Notes: generated by a model not told the origin, from the sequence alone. A stretch of DNA of 26,519 bases from JABIDZ01 sp964402905 (GCA_964402905.1 CAYODU010000008.1:1-26519); one strand, 5' to 3'. Shown: positions 13,975 to 22,430, counted from the first letter of the stretch. Translations and numbers: made by a program.

Positions 13975-14888
13975 TTGAAAAACCTCGAAAAAATTGTTTT
14001 TGAAAAAGCGCTTTTCAAATCTCTTAGTTCATCAGTAAAATTTTTCTTTGCACCAACTTTAAGTATCTGGTCGGCAAAAAAGTTTGCTATATGGTCCTCT
14101 ATTTTTTCTGAACAAACTTTGTTAAAAGCATCAATATTAATAACAGGGTCAACATTTACAACTCTTCCACGAACCATATCCACTCTAGCAATATCATACC
14201 CGCACACATTTGCCGCCCTAGTAGCATTTTGCTTTTCTTCTTCAGTTGGCTTATAAGAAATACCTTTACTCAAATCAATAACACACAAGTCATTTATTTT
14301 TCGTGTAATTGCAAAAATCTTTTCACCAACAACAATACATGACACCACACAATCATCAATAAATTCTCTTAGCATAAAACCATCCACATTACTTTTTATG
14401 CTGTTGACTATTGATGCAAGTTCTTTATTATTATTAACAATTATTGATTGTTGAACATTTTTTCCAAGAAATGATTTAGCAAGCAGAGGATAAGATATTT
14501 TTTTTGAAACCCTTTCAATGTTTTTAACAGAACCCGTTACAAGTGTACGCGGAGTCTTTATTCCTGCAGAAGCAAGTGCAACAAATTTGTAGGGTTCATT
14601 AGAACCAATAAAATAAGAACCGGGTTTGGCATTAACATAAATTCCTTGATTGGTAAGCTCTTCAAGCAAAGGTTCAATAAAAGGAGTCAAAGACAACCTT
14701 GCCTGAAGAAAAACAGCATCATATTTAGGAATATTTTCTTCAAGAGCCTTTATAAGAGTTAAATTGTGTTTACTAACAAGACTTACTTTGAGTAGACGCA
14801 AGTAACTAGCCCTAATTCCTTTTTCACGCATCGCATCCACAAACGGCATTGCAACCTTTTGCTTTTCAGCTAAAACCAATACTCTCAT
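13971..14888 (-). CDS. RimK-like ATP-grasp paralog with altered catalytic residues
   Basis: 305 residues; ATG at 14886-14888 preceded by GGTG at a suitable distance. The fold matches its downstream neighbour: N-terminal Rossmann-like part (MRVLVLAEKQKVAMPFVDAM), YPLLAKSFLGKNVQQSIIV (Lys138), LREFIDDCVVSCIVVGEKIFAITRK, and GYDIARVDMVRGRVVNVDP. Several key positions differ. The glycine-rich loop is poor in glycine, DIR is replaced by VVS, the RSNxxRGG loop is missing, and the Mg2+ Glu and Asn are Asn245 and Asp247. It may therefore be weakly active or a non-catalytic partner that forms a complex with the active ligase. It is the first gene of the coupled pair. Confidence 0.75.
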   Translation of the reverse strand: MRVLVLAEKQKVAMPFVDAMREKGIRASYLRLLKVSLVSKHNLTLIKALEENIPKYDAVFLQARLSLTPFIEPLLEELTNQGIYVNAKPGSYFIGSNEPYKFVALASAGIKTPRTLVTGSVKNIERVSKKISYPLLAKSFLGKNVQQSIIVNNNKELASIVNSIKSNVDGFMLREFIDDCVVSCIVVGEKIFAITRKINDLCVIDLSKGISYKPTEEEKQNATRAANVCGYDIARVDMVRGRVVNVDPVINIDAFNKVCSEKIEDHIANFFADQILKVGAKKNFTDELRDLKSAFSKTIFSRFFK

Positions 14889-15037
14889 TATTACACCAAG
14901 CTAAAACACTAATACAAACTAATTATCTTTTACGAAACAACTGTTTAAAACCAAAACCCTTTAAAGAACAACAAAAAACACTTATTCTTTAAAAGAAAAA
15001 CTTAATAAGCGCTTTAATTATAATCTTATTGATTTTG
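14889..15037. promoter_or_regulatory. Divergent promoter region between ATP-grasp pair and retropepsin-like gene
   Basis: 149 bases with no gene. The minus strand carries GGTG just before ATG 14888. The plus strand has CTTTAATTATAA (about 15012-15023), about 22 bases before ATG 15038. Two TTTAAA-containing blocks (14960-14966 and 14987-14993, the second within the palindrome TTCTTTTAAAGAA read on the minus strand) could be TATA boxes or operators. The shared region suggests possible co-regulation. Confidence 0.4.
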
Positions 15038-15463
15038 ATGGTGAAACAAAAAAAAATAATCGGTTTGGTAGAGTTAGTTAAAATACGAGGGAAAAAAGGA
15101 ACAGTAACAAAGAGAGCTCTTTTTGATACCGGCGCAACAAGAACAAGCATTGATGTTAGAATAGCAGCAAAGGCAGGCATTGGCCCAATAATTTCAAGCG
15201 TTAGAATAAGGAGTGCAAGTGCACCAAATGGTTACACAAGAAGAGCAGTTGCACAAGCAACAATAATTGTTAAAGGAAAAAAGATTAAGACAGGCGCAAA
15301 CATTGAAGACAGAGAAGGTTTGCCTTACCAAGTGCTCATAGGAAGAGACGTAATACACAATAGCTTTTTGATTGATGTGAGCAAAACACACACTACTTTT
15401 CGAATGAGAGATTCAAAAGATATAAAAGAAAGAAGACGAATTAATTCAATACAAAGAAATTGA
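15038..15463 (+). CDS. Retropepsin-like aspartic protease (RimB/DUF785-like)
   Basis: 141 residues from ATG 15038. The signature RALFDTGATRTSIDVRIA (Asp30-Thr31-Gly32-Ala33) and the second motif YQVLIGRDVIHNSFLIDVS have the layout of single-domain retropepsin-like proteins. Such proteins dimerise to make one active site. Bacterial DUF785 relatives, annotated as putative ATP-dependent zinc proteases, are commonly encoded beside rimK. Here too the gene is next to and divergent from two RimK-type ATP-grasp genes. There is no signal peptide, so it is cytosolic. A role in trimming what the ligases add is inferred from this context. Confidence 0.78.
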   Translation: MVKQKKIIGLVELVKIRGKKGTVTKRALFDTGATRTSIDVRIAAKAGIGPIISSVRIRSASAPNGYTRRAVAQATIIVKGKKIKTGANIEDREGLPYQVLIGRDVIHNSFLIDVSKTHTTFRMRDSKDIKERRRINSIQRN

Positions 15464-15542
15464 TTTGAAGAAAAAACTTTCTTTTTGTTTGTTAAAAAAG
15501 AGTTACTTATTATGTGCAATGAAAGGAACTCTTATAGTTAAG

Positions 15543-15550
15543 TTTTAATA
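15543..15550 (+). promoter_or_regulatory. TATA box, leaderless start at 15573
   Basis: TTTTAATA is centred about 27 bases before ATG 15573; there is no clear ribosome-binding site. Confidence 0.5.
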
Positions 15551-15572
15551 TTAGAAAAGCATATTTTGGTTA

Positions 15573-16121
15573 ATGAGCTACAATGTTTTTTTCAGGCCAA
15601 CAAAGGCATTTCGAAGCGCGATAGAGGATCCCTCAATAGGAAAGGCGCTCTTGATTGTTATTGTAACATCAATTCTACTTTCATTCATTGTTTACATGGT
15701 TAATGCAAATCCCATAAGTGCGGGAGTAATTGCTTTACTTAACATTGCACAATGGTTTGTTATAAGTGCACTATTATGGTTCTTTGGATTAATCTTTGTA
15801 AGAAAGAAAAGACATTTAATTGATAAGGAATTCATGGGAATGGCAACAGTAACAGGAAAACTTTGGCTCCTAAATTTATCTTCAGCAATATTATTTATTA
15901 TTGCGCTTGTTTCACAAAACGTAATTGTAATATCAATTATTGTTGTGCTATTATTCATACTTGGAATAATGCTTGTAGTTGATTCATTCAAAATGATTAG
16001 AGTGACTTTAGAAATAGAAACTATAAAAACAATCATTCCTTGGATACTTTTCATTGTACTATACCTATTGATAGTAATCTTTGCTTCCCTAGCCACAAAT
16101 GCATTATTAGCCGTGGCATAA
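15573..16121 (+). CDS. Yip1-like polytopic membrane protein
   Basis: 182 residues with about five membrane helices (roughly 23-42, 48-75, 93-113, 117-137, 153-180). The cytoplasmic N terminus FFRPTKAFRSAIEDPSIGKAL matches the P-x-x-x-F start of the Yip1/YIF1 domain as seen in prokaryotic members. Their function is unknown. It has its own TATA box and is 109 bases after the retropepsin-like gene. Confidence 0.65.
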   Translation: MSYNVFFRPTKAFRSAIEDPSIGKALLIVIVTSILLSFIVYMVNANPISAGVIALLNIAQWFVISALLWFFGLIFVRKKRHLIDKEFMGMATVTGKLWLLNLSSAILFIIALVSQNVIVISIIVVLLFILGIMLVVDSFKMIRVTLEIETIKTIIPWILFIVLYLLIVIFASLATNALLAVA

Positions 16122-16187
16122 AAAAGCAATAGGGCAAAAAGCCCTCAAAAACGCTTATTCTAGTTGTTTTATGACAAAAAGGAAAAG

Positions 16188-16196
16188 AATATAAAT
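16188..16196 (+). promoter_or_regulatory. TATA box of the LysW-like gene
   Basis: AATATAAAT is centred 27 bases before ATG 16219, matching a leaderless transcript. Confidence 0.6.
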
Positions 16197-16218
16197 GAAA
16201 GAGTCCGGAAAATAATAT

Positions 16219-16428
16219 ATGAAGAAAACATGCAGGGATTGTAAAACAAGGTTTGATGTTGCACTCGAAGATCTCGAAGATGGGGATGCAGTAGCTTGCC
16301 CCGAATGTAATTTAGAATACACACTTATTGCAAAAGAAGGCGGAAAGTTCGATTTAATTGAAAGCAAAAAACTTGAGATGGATGATGAAGAATTTGAATT
16401 AGATGAAGACGAAGACTACGATGATTAG
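16219..16428 (+). CDS. LysW-like zinc ribbon protein with acidic C-terminal tail
   Basis: 69 residues. Cys5-x2-Cys8 and Cys27-x2-Cys30 form a zinc ribbon. The segment DAVACPECNLEYTLI and the spacing resemble LysW, the amino-group carrier of archaeal and Thermus lysine and arginine synthesis. The last ~15 residues are nearly all Asp/Glu (ending DEDEDYDD). LysW instead ends EDWGE, whose terminal Glu is loaded by the ATP-grasp enzyme LysX, so the tail is similar in charge but not identical, and this protein is 15 residues longer. Two LysX/RimK-type ligase genes lie within 2.5 kb. It may be a carrier or a modified protein. It could also be an unrelated small zinc ribbon, as such proteins with acidic tails are common in archaea. 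It overlaps the next gene by eight bases. Confidence 0.65.
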   Translation: MKKTCRDCKTRFDVALEDLEDGDAVACPECNLEYTLIAKEGGKFDLIESKKLEMDDEEFELDEDEDYDD

Positions 16429-16873
16429 TGATATTATGGGAAAAAGAAAAAGTACATTTAACGATGCTAGACAAGGGGAATTATTTCCTGTACCAGGCAA
16501 AACACAGAAGATTAATTTTAGCGGGGAGATACCACCGAGAAAAAGAAGATTTGCTTCGATACGTGTTCTAACAGCAAGAGCAGCAAACATAAGACGAATA
16601 AGACAAAGAAGAGAAGAAAATGAATCCTATCAACTAGTAATCAAAGAAATGAATGAAAAATTTGGTGAACCAACAACAAAAAATATTGTAGAAATTTTAG
16701 AGAAGCTAAGGCAAGAAGTAAGAAGAGAGGTTGGGCAAGCTGAAAGTTTTAGAAGAGAGGGCCCATCAGAAAAAGATTTTGCTGAAGGTTGCGAGCTTAA
16801 TGCCAGACTTATTGGTAGATACATTGAATCATTAATTAGAGGCGCACGGAAAATGGGATTGCAAATTAAATAA
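16421..16873 (+). CDS. Hypothetical basic helical protein, coupled to the LysW-like gene
   Basis: 150 residues from ATG 16421, which overlaps the preceding stop by eight bases; ATG 16436 is an alternative and 16403 is also open. The N-terminal third is disordered and basic (GKRKSTFNDARQGELFPVPG). A long Arg-rich helix follows (RVLTARAANIRRIRQRREEN), then helices around EILEKLRQEVRREVG. There are no cysteines other than one near residue 126 and no membrane segment. The family is not recognised. The Arg-rich part suggests nucleic-acid binding, or binding to the acidic tail of its partner; both are inference. Confidence 0.6.
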   Translation: MISDIMGKRKSTFNDARQGELFPVPGKTQKINFSGEIPPRKRRFASIRVLTARAANIRRIRQRREENESYQLVIKEMNEKFGEPTTKNIVEILEKLRQEVRREVGQAESFRREGPSEKDFAEGCELNARLIGRYIESLIRGARKMGLQIK

Positions 16874-16988
16874 TTAAAAAATAACAATTAAAAGGTAACA
16901 GATAAATATGAAATAGCAAATAAAAGATAAATGTAAAAGAATAATAATAGTGAATAACTAATATTTTATTGATTACAAAATTTTTTTT

Positions 16989-18419
16989 ATGACATTAAAA
17001 ATATTTAATTCTCTTGGAAACAAGTTAGAGGAATTTAAACCTTTAAAAGGAAAAGAAGTTGGTTTGTATACCTGCGGACCGACAGTATACAATTATGCAC
17101 ACATTGGAAATTTTAGAGCATATGCTTGGGAAGATCTGCTAAAAAGATATCTTATTTTTTCAGGATACAAAGTAAAACAAGTAATGAACTTAACTGATGT
17201 GGATGACAAAACAATAAAAGGTTCTATACAAGAAAAAATTCCTCTAAGTGAATACACAGATAAATACAAAAAAGCTTTTTTCGAAGATATCAAAACACTG
17301 AATATTCTTCCAGCAAATATTTATCCATCAGCAACAGAACACATAAAAGAAATGGTAACACTAATTGAAAAACTTCTTGACAAAGGCATTGCTTACCGTG
17401 GAGAAGATAATTGTATTTATTATTCAATAAAAAAATTCCCTGGTTATGGTAAACTAAGCGGAGTAAATATAAAAAAACTCAGAGCAGGTGCAAGAATAAA
17501 ACAAGATGAATACGAAAAAGCTGGTGTCGGAGATTTTGCTTTGTGGAAAGCATGGGATGAAAATGATGGAACAATTTTTTGGGAAACAAAACTGGGAAAG
17601 GGTAGACCAGGGTGGCATATTGAGTGCAGTGCAATGAGCATGAAATATTTGGGGGAAAGTTTTGATTTACACACCGGAGGAATAGATAACAAATTTCCCC
17701 ACCACGAAAACGAAATCGCTCAAAGCGAAGCAGGTACAGGAAAACAATTTGTAAAATATTGGATGCACTGCGAGCATTTAATGGTTGAAGGAAAAAAAAT
17801 GTCAAAGAGCCTTGGAAACTTTTTTACTTTACGTGATTTGTTAGATAAAAAACTCTCACCAAATGCAATAAGGTATGTTCTAATTAATTCACATTACAGA
17901 CAGCCACTTAATTTTACTATCGGGGCAGTTACTGATGCACAAAAAACTATTTTAGGGATACAAAATTTTATTGATAGAATGAAAACAATAAAACAAAGCA
18001 AAGAAAAAAATCCGGTTGGAGATACTGTTGACAATATTATTGCTAGCGCGAAAAGTGGTTTTGTAAAATCAATGGATAATGACTTGAATGTTCCCGAAGC
18101 AATGAGCTACTTTTTTGATTTTATAAAAAGAATAAACAAACTAGTAGATGGAAATGCCTTGGATAAAAAAGAATCTGAAAAGGTAATTGATTTTGTGAAA
18201 AAAATAAATGAAGTGCTGGGCATAATTGATTTTAGTGATAAATTCTTTGAACTGAACGATGAACAAAAAAAACTAATTAATGAAAGAAACAAAGCACGGG
18301 AAGAAAAAAACTGGGCAAAATCAGATGAAATTAGAAACAAGCTAAAAGCACTTGGCGTAGAGCTAATTGATAATAAAGATGGGACAACAAGCACAAAAAA
18401 CACCCAAAATATATTGTGA
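16989..18419 (+). CDS. cysS: Cysteinyl-tRNA synthetase
   Basis: 476 residues, close to the usual length. Cys29 (TCGPTVYNYAHIGNFRAY) is the first zinc ligand, HIGN (38-41) is the HIGH motif, and VDDKTI follows. The other zinc ligands are Cys213 (WHIECSAMS), His238 and Glu242 (FPHHENEIAQSE). KMSKS is at 270-274 (GKKMSKSLGNF). The C-terminal helical anticodon-binding part ends with a RNxLxxLGVxLxD-like stretch (IRNKLKALGVELIDNKDGT). It charges tRNA-Cys with cysteine in the cytoplasm. ATTTTATT, about 23 bases before the ATG, is a likely TATA box. Nothing appears missing. Confidence 0.97.
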   Translation: MTLKIFNSLGNKLEEFKPLKGKEVGLYTCGPTVYNYAHIGNFRAYAWEDLLKRYLIFSGYKVKQVMNLTDVDDKTIKGSIQEKIPLSEYTDKYKKAFFEDIKTLNILPANIYPSATEHIKEMVTLIEKLLDKGIAYRGEDNCIYYSIKKFPGYGKLSGVNIKKLRAGARIKQDEYEKAGVGDFALWKAWDENDGTIFWETKLGKGRPGWHIECSAMSMKYLGESFDLHTGGIDNKFPHHENEIAQSEAGTGKQFVKYWMHCEHLMVEGKKMSKSLGNFFTLRDLLDKKLSPNAIRYVLINSHYRQPLNFTIGAVTDAQKTILGIQNFIDRMKTIKQSKEKNPVGDTVDNIIASAKSGFVKSMDNDLNVPEAMSYFFDFIKRINKLVDGNALDKKESEKVIDFVKKINEVLGIIDFSDKFFELNDEQKKLINERNKAREEKNWAKSDEIRNKLKALGVELIDNKDGTTSTKNTQNIL

Positions 18420-18533
18420 AGCAAAATTACCTAAATAAAGAACAAAATCAATTAAATAAAGAACATAATAGTTTTCTATTCAAAACGCTAATTTTAAATA
18501 AGAGAAATTCATTCATACTTGACGGGCATTAGA

Positions 18534-20204
18534 ATGATTGGAGATATTTTTTTTGTAGAGCTGGCAATAGTACTAGCATTAGCAACTATCCTTGCAGTAA
18601 TTTTTCAGAAACTAAAGCAACCAGTAATACTAGCATACATTATAACTGGGATAATTCTAGGATCTTCTTTTCTTAATATTATCACTTATCAAGAAATGCT
18701 AGGCGTATTTTCAGAACTGGGCATCGCATTCTTATTGTTTATTGTTGGAATAAATTTGAATCCAAAAATACTCAAAGAAGTGGGCAGAATATCCGTAATA
18801 ACCGGTATTGGTCAAATTACATTTACTTGTATAATTGGTTTTGCAATAGCAACATTTCTTGGTTTCAATATAATCGAATCATTATATTTGGCAATTGCAT
18901 TAACATTTAGCAGTACAATCATCATAGTAAAATTACTATCCGACAAGGGGGAAATAAATTCATTGTATGGAAAAATATCAATCGGCTTTTTATTAGTTCA
19001 GGATTTTGTAGCAGTAATAGCATTAATGCTAATAACAAGCATTTCAATGCAAACAAACATTGAGACACAAATATTTCAATTTATATTAAATATTGCTTTT
19101 TTTGGAATAGTTTTCATAATTTTTTCAAAAGTATTTTCAAAAAAAATATTTTCAATTCTTTCAAAAAATCAAGAAATACTTTTTATTGGAGCAATCGCAT
19201 GGTGTTTATGTTTTACTTCAATTGCAATTCTGCTTGGACTTTCAAAAGAAATCGGAGCATTTATCGCTGGAGTTATGATTGCAAGTATTCCTTTCAATCG
19301 TGAAGTTATGATAAAGATGAAATATCTTCGCGACTTTTTTATTGTACTCTTTTTTGTAATACTGGGGTCAAATCTAGTTTTTATCTCAGCAGAAATAACA
19401 ATTATTCCAGCAATAATTTTCTCATTATTTGTTTTAATAGGAAACCCAATAATTGTTTTTATACTTATGATTTTGCTGGGTTACAAGGGAAGAACGAGTT
19501 TCCTCTCAAGCTTAACCGTTGCACAAATAAGTGAATTCTCATTAATACTGATCTTTTTGGGGCAAAAAGTAGGACATCTTTCAGAAACAATTGTTCCAAT
19601 AATAACTTTTGTGGCCATAATAACAATCAGCACTTCAACTTACATGATACTTTACAATAACAAAATTTATAATATTCTTTTGAAAAAAATTCCTTTACTT
19701 AAAAGTAAAAGACTTTCTGAAAAGTCCTTGCATATCAAAAAAGGAAAACATTACGAAGTTATATGTATCGGATATAATGATGGAGGCAAAAAAATTCTCT
19801 CAGACAGACGCATAGAGAAAACACTTGTTATTGATTTTGATCCAAAGGCAATAAATGATGCAAAAAAAGATAACTTTGAATGTATTTACGGAGATATTTC
19901 AGACCCTGAAATAATAAACGAAATAATTTCTGCAGAACCAAAAATAATTATTAGTACAATACTTGATGTTCCAACAAATGAAGTCCTTTCAAAGGTATTG
20001 AAGAAAAAAACGAAAGCAAGGATAATTGCGCTTGCAAATGATAAAAAAGCTGCAAGAAGGATGTATAAATCAGGCATCGATTATGTATTAATTCCACAGA
20101 TAATAATTTCTGAAAAAGCTGGAACAATAATGAAAGATATTCTTGCAGGAAAAAAATTCGAGCTTCATTGGATAGATGAAAAATTAAAAGAAGAAACCGA
20201 TTAA
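18534..20204 (+). CDS. Kef-type cation/proton antiporter with divergent RCK domain (first of pair)
   Basis: 556 residues from ATG 18534; a TTG five codons upstream is open. About 12 membrane helices make a CPA2-type (KefB/NapA) antiporter core (FQKLKQPVILAYIITGIILG; FSELGIAFLLFIVGINLNP; ALTFSSTIIIVKLLSDKGE; IGFLLVQDFVAVIALML). A cytosolic RCK/TrkA-N-like domain starts at about 405. Its nucleotide loop reads CIGYNDGGKKIL instead of GxGxxG, though the acidic end of the next strand (VIDFDPKAI) is kept, so NAD(H) or ATP binding may be altered. It probably exchanges K+ or Na+ for protons. It is 129 bases upstream of a paralog. Confidence 0.87.
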   Translation: MIGDIFFVELAIVLALATILAVIFQKLKQPVILAYIITGIILGSSFLNIITYQEMLGVFSELGIAFLLFIVGINLNPKILKEVGRISVITGIGQITFTCIIGFAIATFLGFNIIESLYLAIALTFSSTIIIVKLLSDKGEINSLYGKISIGFLLVQDFVAVIALMLITSISMQTNIETQIFQFILNIAFFGIVFIIFSKVFSKKIFSILSKNQEILFIGAIAWCLCFTSIAILLGLSKEIGAFIAGVMIASIPFNREVMIKMKYLRDFFIVLFFVILGSNLVFISAEITIIPAIIFSLFVLIGNPIIVFILMILLGYKGRTSFLSSLTVAQISEFSLILIFLGQKVGHLSETIVPIITFVAIITISTSTYMILYNNKIYNILLKKIPLLKSKRLSEKSLHIKKGKHYEVICIGYNDGGKKILSDRRIEKTLVIDFDPKAINDAKKDNFECIYGDISDPEIINEIISAEPKIIISTILDVPTNEVLSKVLKKKTKARIIALANDKKAARRMYKSGIDYVLIPQIIISEKAGTIMKDILAGKKFELHWIDEKLKEETD

Positions 20205-20333
20205 TTAGCCAAAAAAACAACTATTTTTGATAAAAAATTCAATTAAAGTGCATTTAATATCAATAAAACCAATGCAGGAAACTTTTTAAACAACAAAAGC
20301 CTTTTTCACTAATTAGAACCGAGAAATGATAAT

Positions 20334-22136
20334 ATGGTTGAAATAGCATTACCGTTGTTTATACAAATTGCTGAAATAATTATTATGGCAACTATTGTTT
20401 ATGCTGTAATGAAAAAGTTAAAGCAACCAAGTCTCTTTGCATATATTGTGGCAGGAATAATCATCGGACCATTAGTGCTTGGAAAATTTGAAATTAATAT
20501 CTTTGGTTTACCTGTTGATTTTGGGATAAGAGAAGTAACTGAAGAAATTCGTCTACTTTCAGAATTGGGAGTAGCATTTTTACTTTTTTCAGTAGGAATA
20601 GAAACTTCCGTTAAAAAATTATTAAAAATTGGAAAGCCAATAGTAGTAGGGACAATATTTCAAGTCCTTGCCGTGATAGGAATTACATTTGCCTTAACCT
20701 GGTTTACAGGACTACTAAATTTTGAAGAAGCACTTTTTGTCGGAACAATTCTTGCATTCTCATCAACAATGGTCGTTATTAAAATACTCTCAGATAAAAA
20801 ACAAACTAACACCCTAGAAGGAAGAATAATGATTTCGATACTCCTACTGCAAGACTTTCTAATTATAATATTTGTTCCAATGATGGCAAACATTTCAAAT
20901 ATAGCAAATCCATTTCTTTTTGGATCAATAATCGGAAAAAGTATTCTTTTGATTTTGATTGCATTATTCGCAAACAAAGTTGTTTTTCCGAGATTATTCA
21001 AAGTTGCAGAAGAAGAACAAGAATTATTTTTGTTAGCAAGCATTTCAACTGCATTTTTATTCATTGGAATGAGTTTATTGCTTGACATACCAATTAGTAT
21101 TGGGGCATTCATTGGCGGACTTGCACTAAGTACTCTGCCATACAATCTTGAAATATTTTCAAAAATAAGGGCCCTGCGTGATTTCTTTCTTACAATATTC
21201 TTTGTGACACTAGGTATTGAATTAACATTCAACTTTGGAAGTTTAAATCCAATGTTAATGATAATTATTTTTATAATGATTTTTGCAATAAAACCAATCA
21301 TAATGTTTTTCATAACGCTCCTTTCAGGATATGGAAGTAAAATTGGAGTTCAAGTTGGAATGTCACTTGGGCAAGTTTCGGAATTTGGATTTGTTTTAGC
21401 AACAATTGGTCTTCTTGAGGCAAAAGTTCTGGGTTTAGATTTATACTCTTTTTTAATAACTGCAATTGCATTGTCAATGATAATCACACCATACTTAACT
21501 AATTCATCAAGTAAAGTTGCACAATTCTTTTACAAAAAAACAAAACGCCTGCCAAAAACAATGCACAAAAAGTTTTTTGAAAGAAAGATAATTGAATTAC
21601 AAAAAATTCCTGGAAAAAAGGTTTTACAGAATCACACAATAATAATTGGTGGGGGAACAGTTGGAAGAGGCCTTGTAAAAGCACTTATTAATTCAGGCAA
21701 ACAAGCAATTGTAATTGATCATGATCCAGAAGTAGTTCGCCAAGGAATAAACGATAACTTACCTTATATGTACGGAACAGCAGAACATGAAGCATTATGG
21801 GACAGAGTTGACATAAAAGATGCAAAGCTACTGGTAATAACTGTTTTGAATGTTAATACTGCAATAGACATGACAAAACAGGCAAAAAAAATTGCCCCAA
21901 AATTAACTGTTTTTGCAAATGCACATTATTTTTCAGAAACACTTGAATATTATAAACAAGGAGTGGATTTCGTTTCAATGCCATCAATAATTGGTTCAAA
22001 CATTTTGCTACAGAATATTTACACATTTATTGAAACAGGAAAACTTTTCCGTGTACAAAATTTTAAAACAGAGTACCTGCGTTACCTTGAAGACCAAGTA
22101 GAAGAAGAGAAAAGATACAAGAGACAATTTATCTAA
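20334..22136 (+). CDS. Kef-type cation/proton antiporter with RCK domain (second of pair)
   Basis: 600 residues. The membrane core matches the preceding gene (MKKLKQPSLFAYIVAGIIIG; LSELGVAFLLFSVGIETS; LAFSSTMVVIKILSDKKQ; SILLLQDFLIIIFVPMM; ISIGAFIGGLALS). The cytosolic RCK domain from about 428 has an intact GGGTVGRGL loop, the acidic VIDHDPEVV end and the usual domain to FANAHY. It is likely a monovalent cation/H+ antiporter gated by a bound nucleotide. CTTTTTAAAC at about 20282-20291 is a possible own TATA box, with a leader of about 20 bases. Confidence 0.9.
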   Translation: MVEIALPLFIQIAEIIIMATIVYAVMKKLKQPSLFAYIVAGIIIGPLVLGKFEINIFGLPVDFGIREVTEEIRLLSELGVAFLLFSVGIETSVKKLLKIGKPIVVGTIFQVLAVIGITFALTWFTGLLNFEEALFVGTILAFSSTMVVIKILSDKKQTNTLEGRIMISILLLQDFLIIIFVPMMANISNIANPFLFGSIIGKSILLILIALFANKVVFPRLFKVAEEEQELFLLASISTAFLFIGMSLLLDIPISIGAFIGGLALSTLPYNLEIFSKIRALRDFFLTIFFVTLGIELTFNFGSLNPMLMIIIFIMIFAIKPIIMFFITLLSGYGSKIGVQVGMSLGQVSEFGFVLATIGLLEAKVLGLDLYSFLITAIALSMIITPYLTNSSSKVAQFFYKKTKRLPKTMHKKFFERKIIELQKIPGKKVLQNHTIIIGGGTVGRGLVKALINSGKQAIVIDHDPEVVRQGINDNLPYMYGTAEHEALWDRVDIKDAKLLVITVLNVNTAIDMTKQAKKIAPKLTVFANAHYFSETLEYYKQGVDFVSMPSIIGSNILLQNIYTFIETGKLFRVQNFKTEYLRYLEDQVEEEKRYKRQFI

Positions 22137-22258
22137 AAAATCTAATTAAATAAAAAAATAGAAAAAAACAATTTAATTAAAACAAACTATCCAAATATAA
22201 AAAAAATAATCAAAACAAACTAATCAAATATAAAAAAATTAATTTGAAAAGAGATAAT
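22137..22258. repeat. A+T-only intergenic stretch with an imperfect direct repeat
   Basis: Between converging genes. A ~27-base element (AAAACAAACTATCCAAATAT and following A run, from 22179) recurs from 22212 with two mismatches. T-runs on each strand could end both transcripts. Confidence 0.45.
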
Positions 22259-22408
22259 TCATTGTGATTTTCTTTTTACACCAGGAGGCAATCTTATTAC
22301 CCTCACTTTTCTTTTCTGTAAAGCTCCAAGTGCCACTGCAATTTCATCAAGCCTCTTTTTTCTTGAATAAGCTGGACTTCCTCCGACTTTCCTATTTTTT
22401 CTTGCCAT
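22259..22408 (-). CDS. 49-residue basic protein downstream of the histone gene
   Basis: Translated by hand from ATG 22406-22408 to TGA 22259-22261. It is strongly basic: it begins MARKNRKVGGSPAYSRKKR, has a short helix LDEIAVALGALQ, and ends RVIRLPPGVKRKSQ. It starts 22 bases after the histone stop, in the same direction, so the two are probably co-transcribed. The family is not recognised. The composition suggests nucleic-acid or ribosome binding. The clean frame and codon use support a real gene. Confidence 0.65.
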   Translation of the reverse strand: MARKNRKVGGSPAYSRKKRLDEIAVALGALQKRKVRVIRLPPGVKRKSQ

Positions 22409-22430
22409 ATGCCCACTATCCTAAAAAAAT

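Noticed and set aside
16219..16428. Standard lysine-biosynthesis LysW
   Set aside because: The conserved EDWGE end is missing and no other lysine or arginine pathway gene is in the window.
20660..21313. A 217-residue minus-strand frame opposite the second antiporter
   Set aside because: It is antisense to conserved membrane helices and has no recognisable domain; the plus-strand protein explains the sequence.
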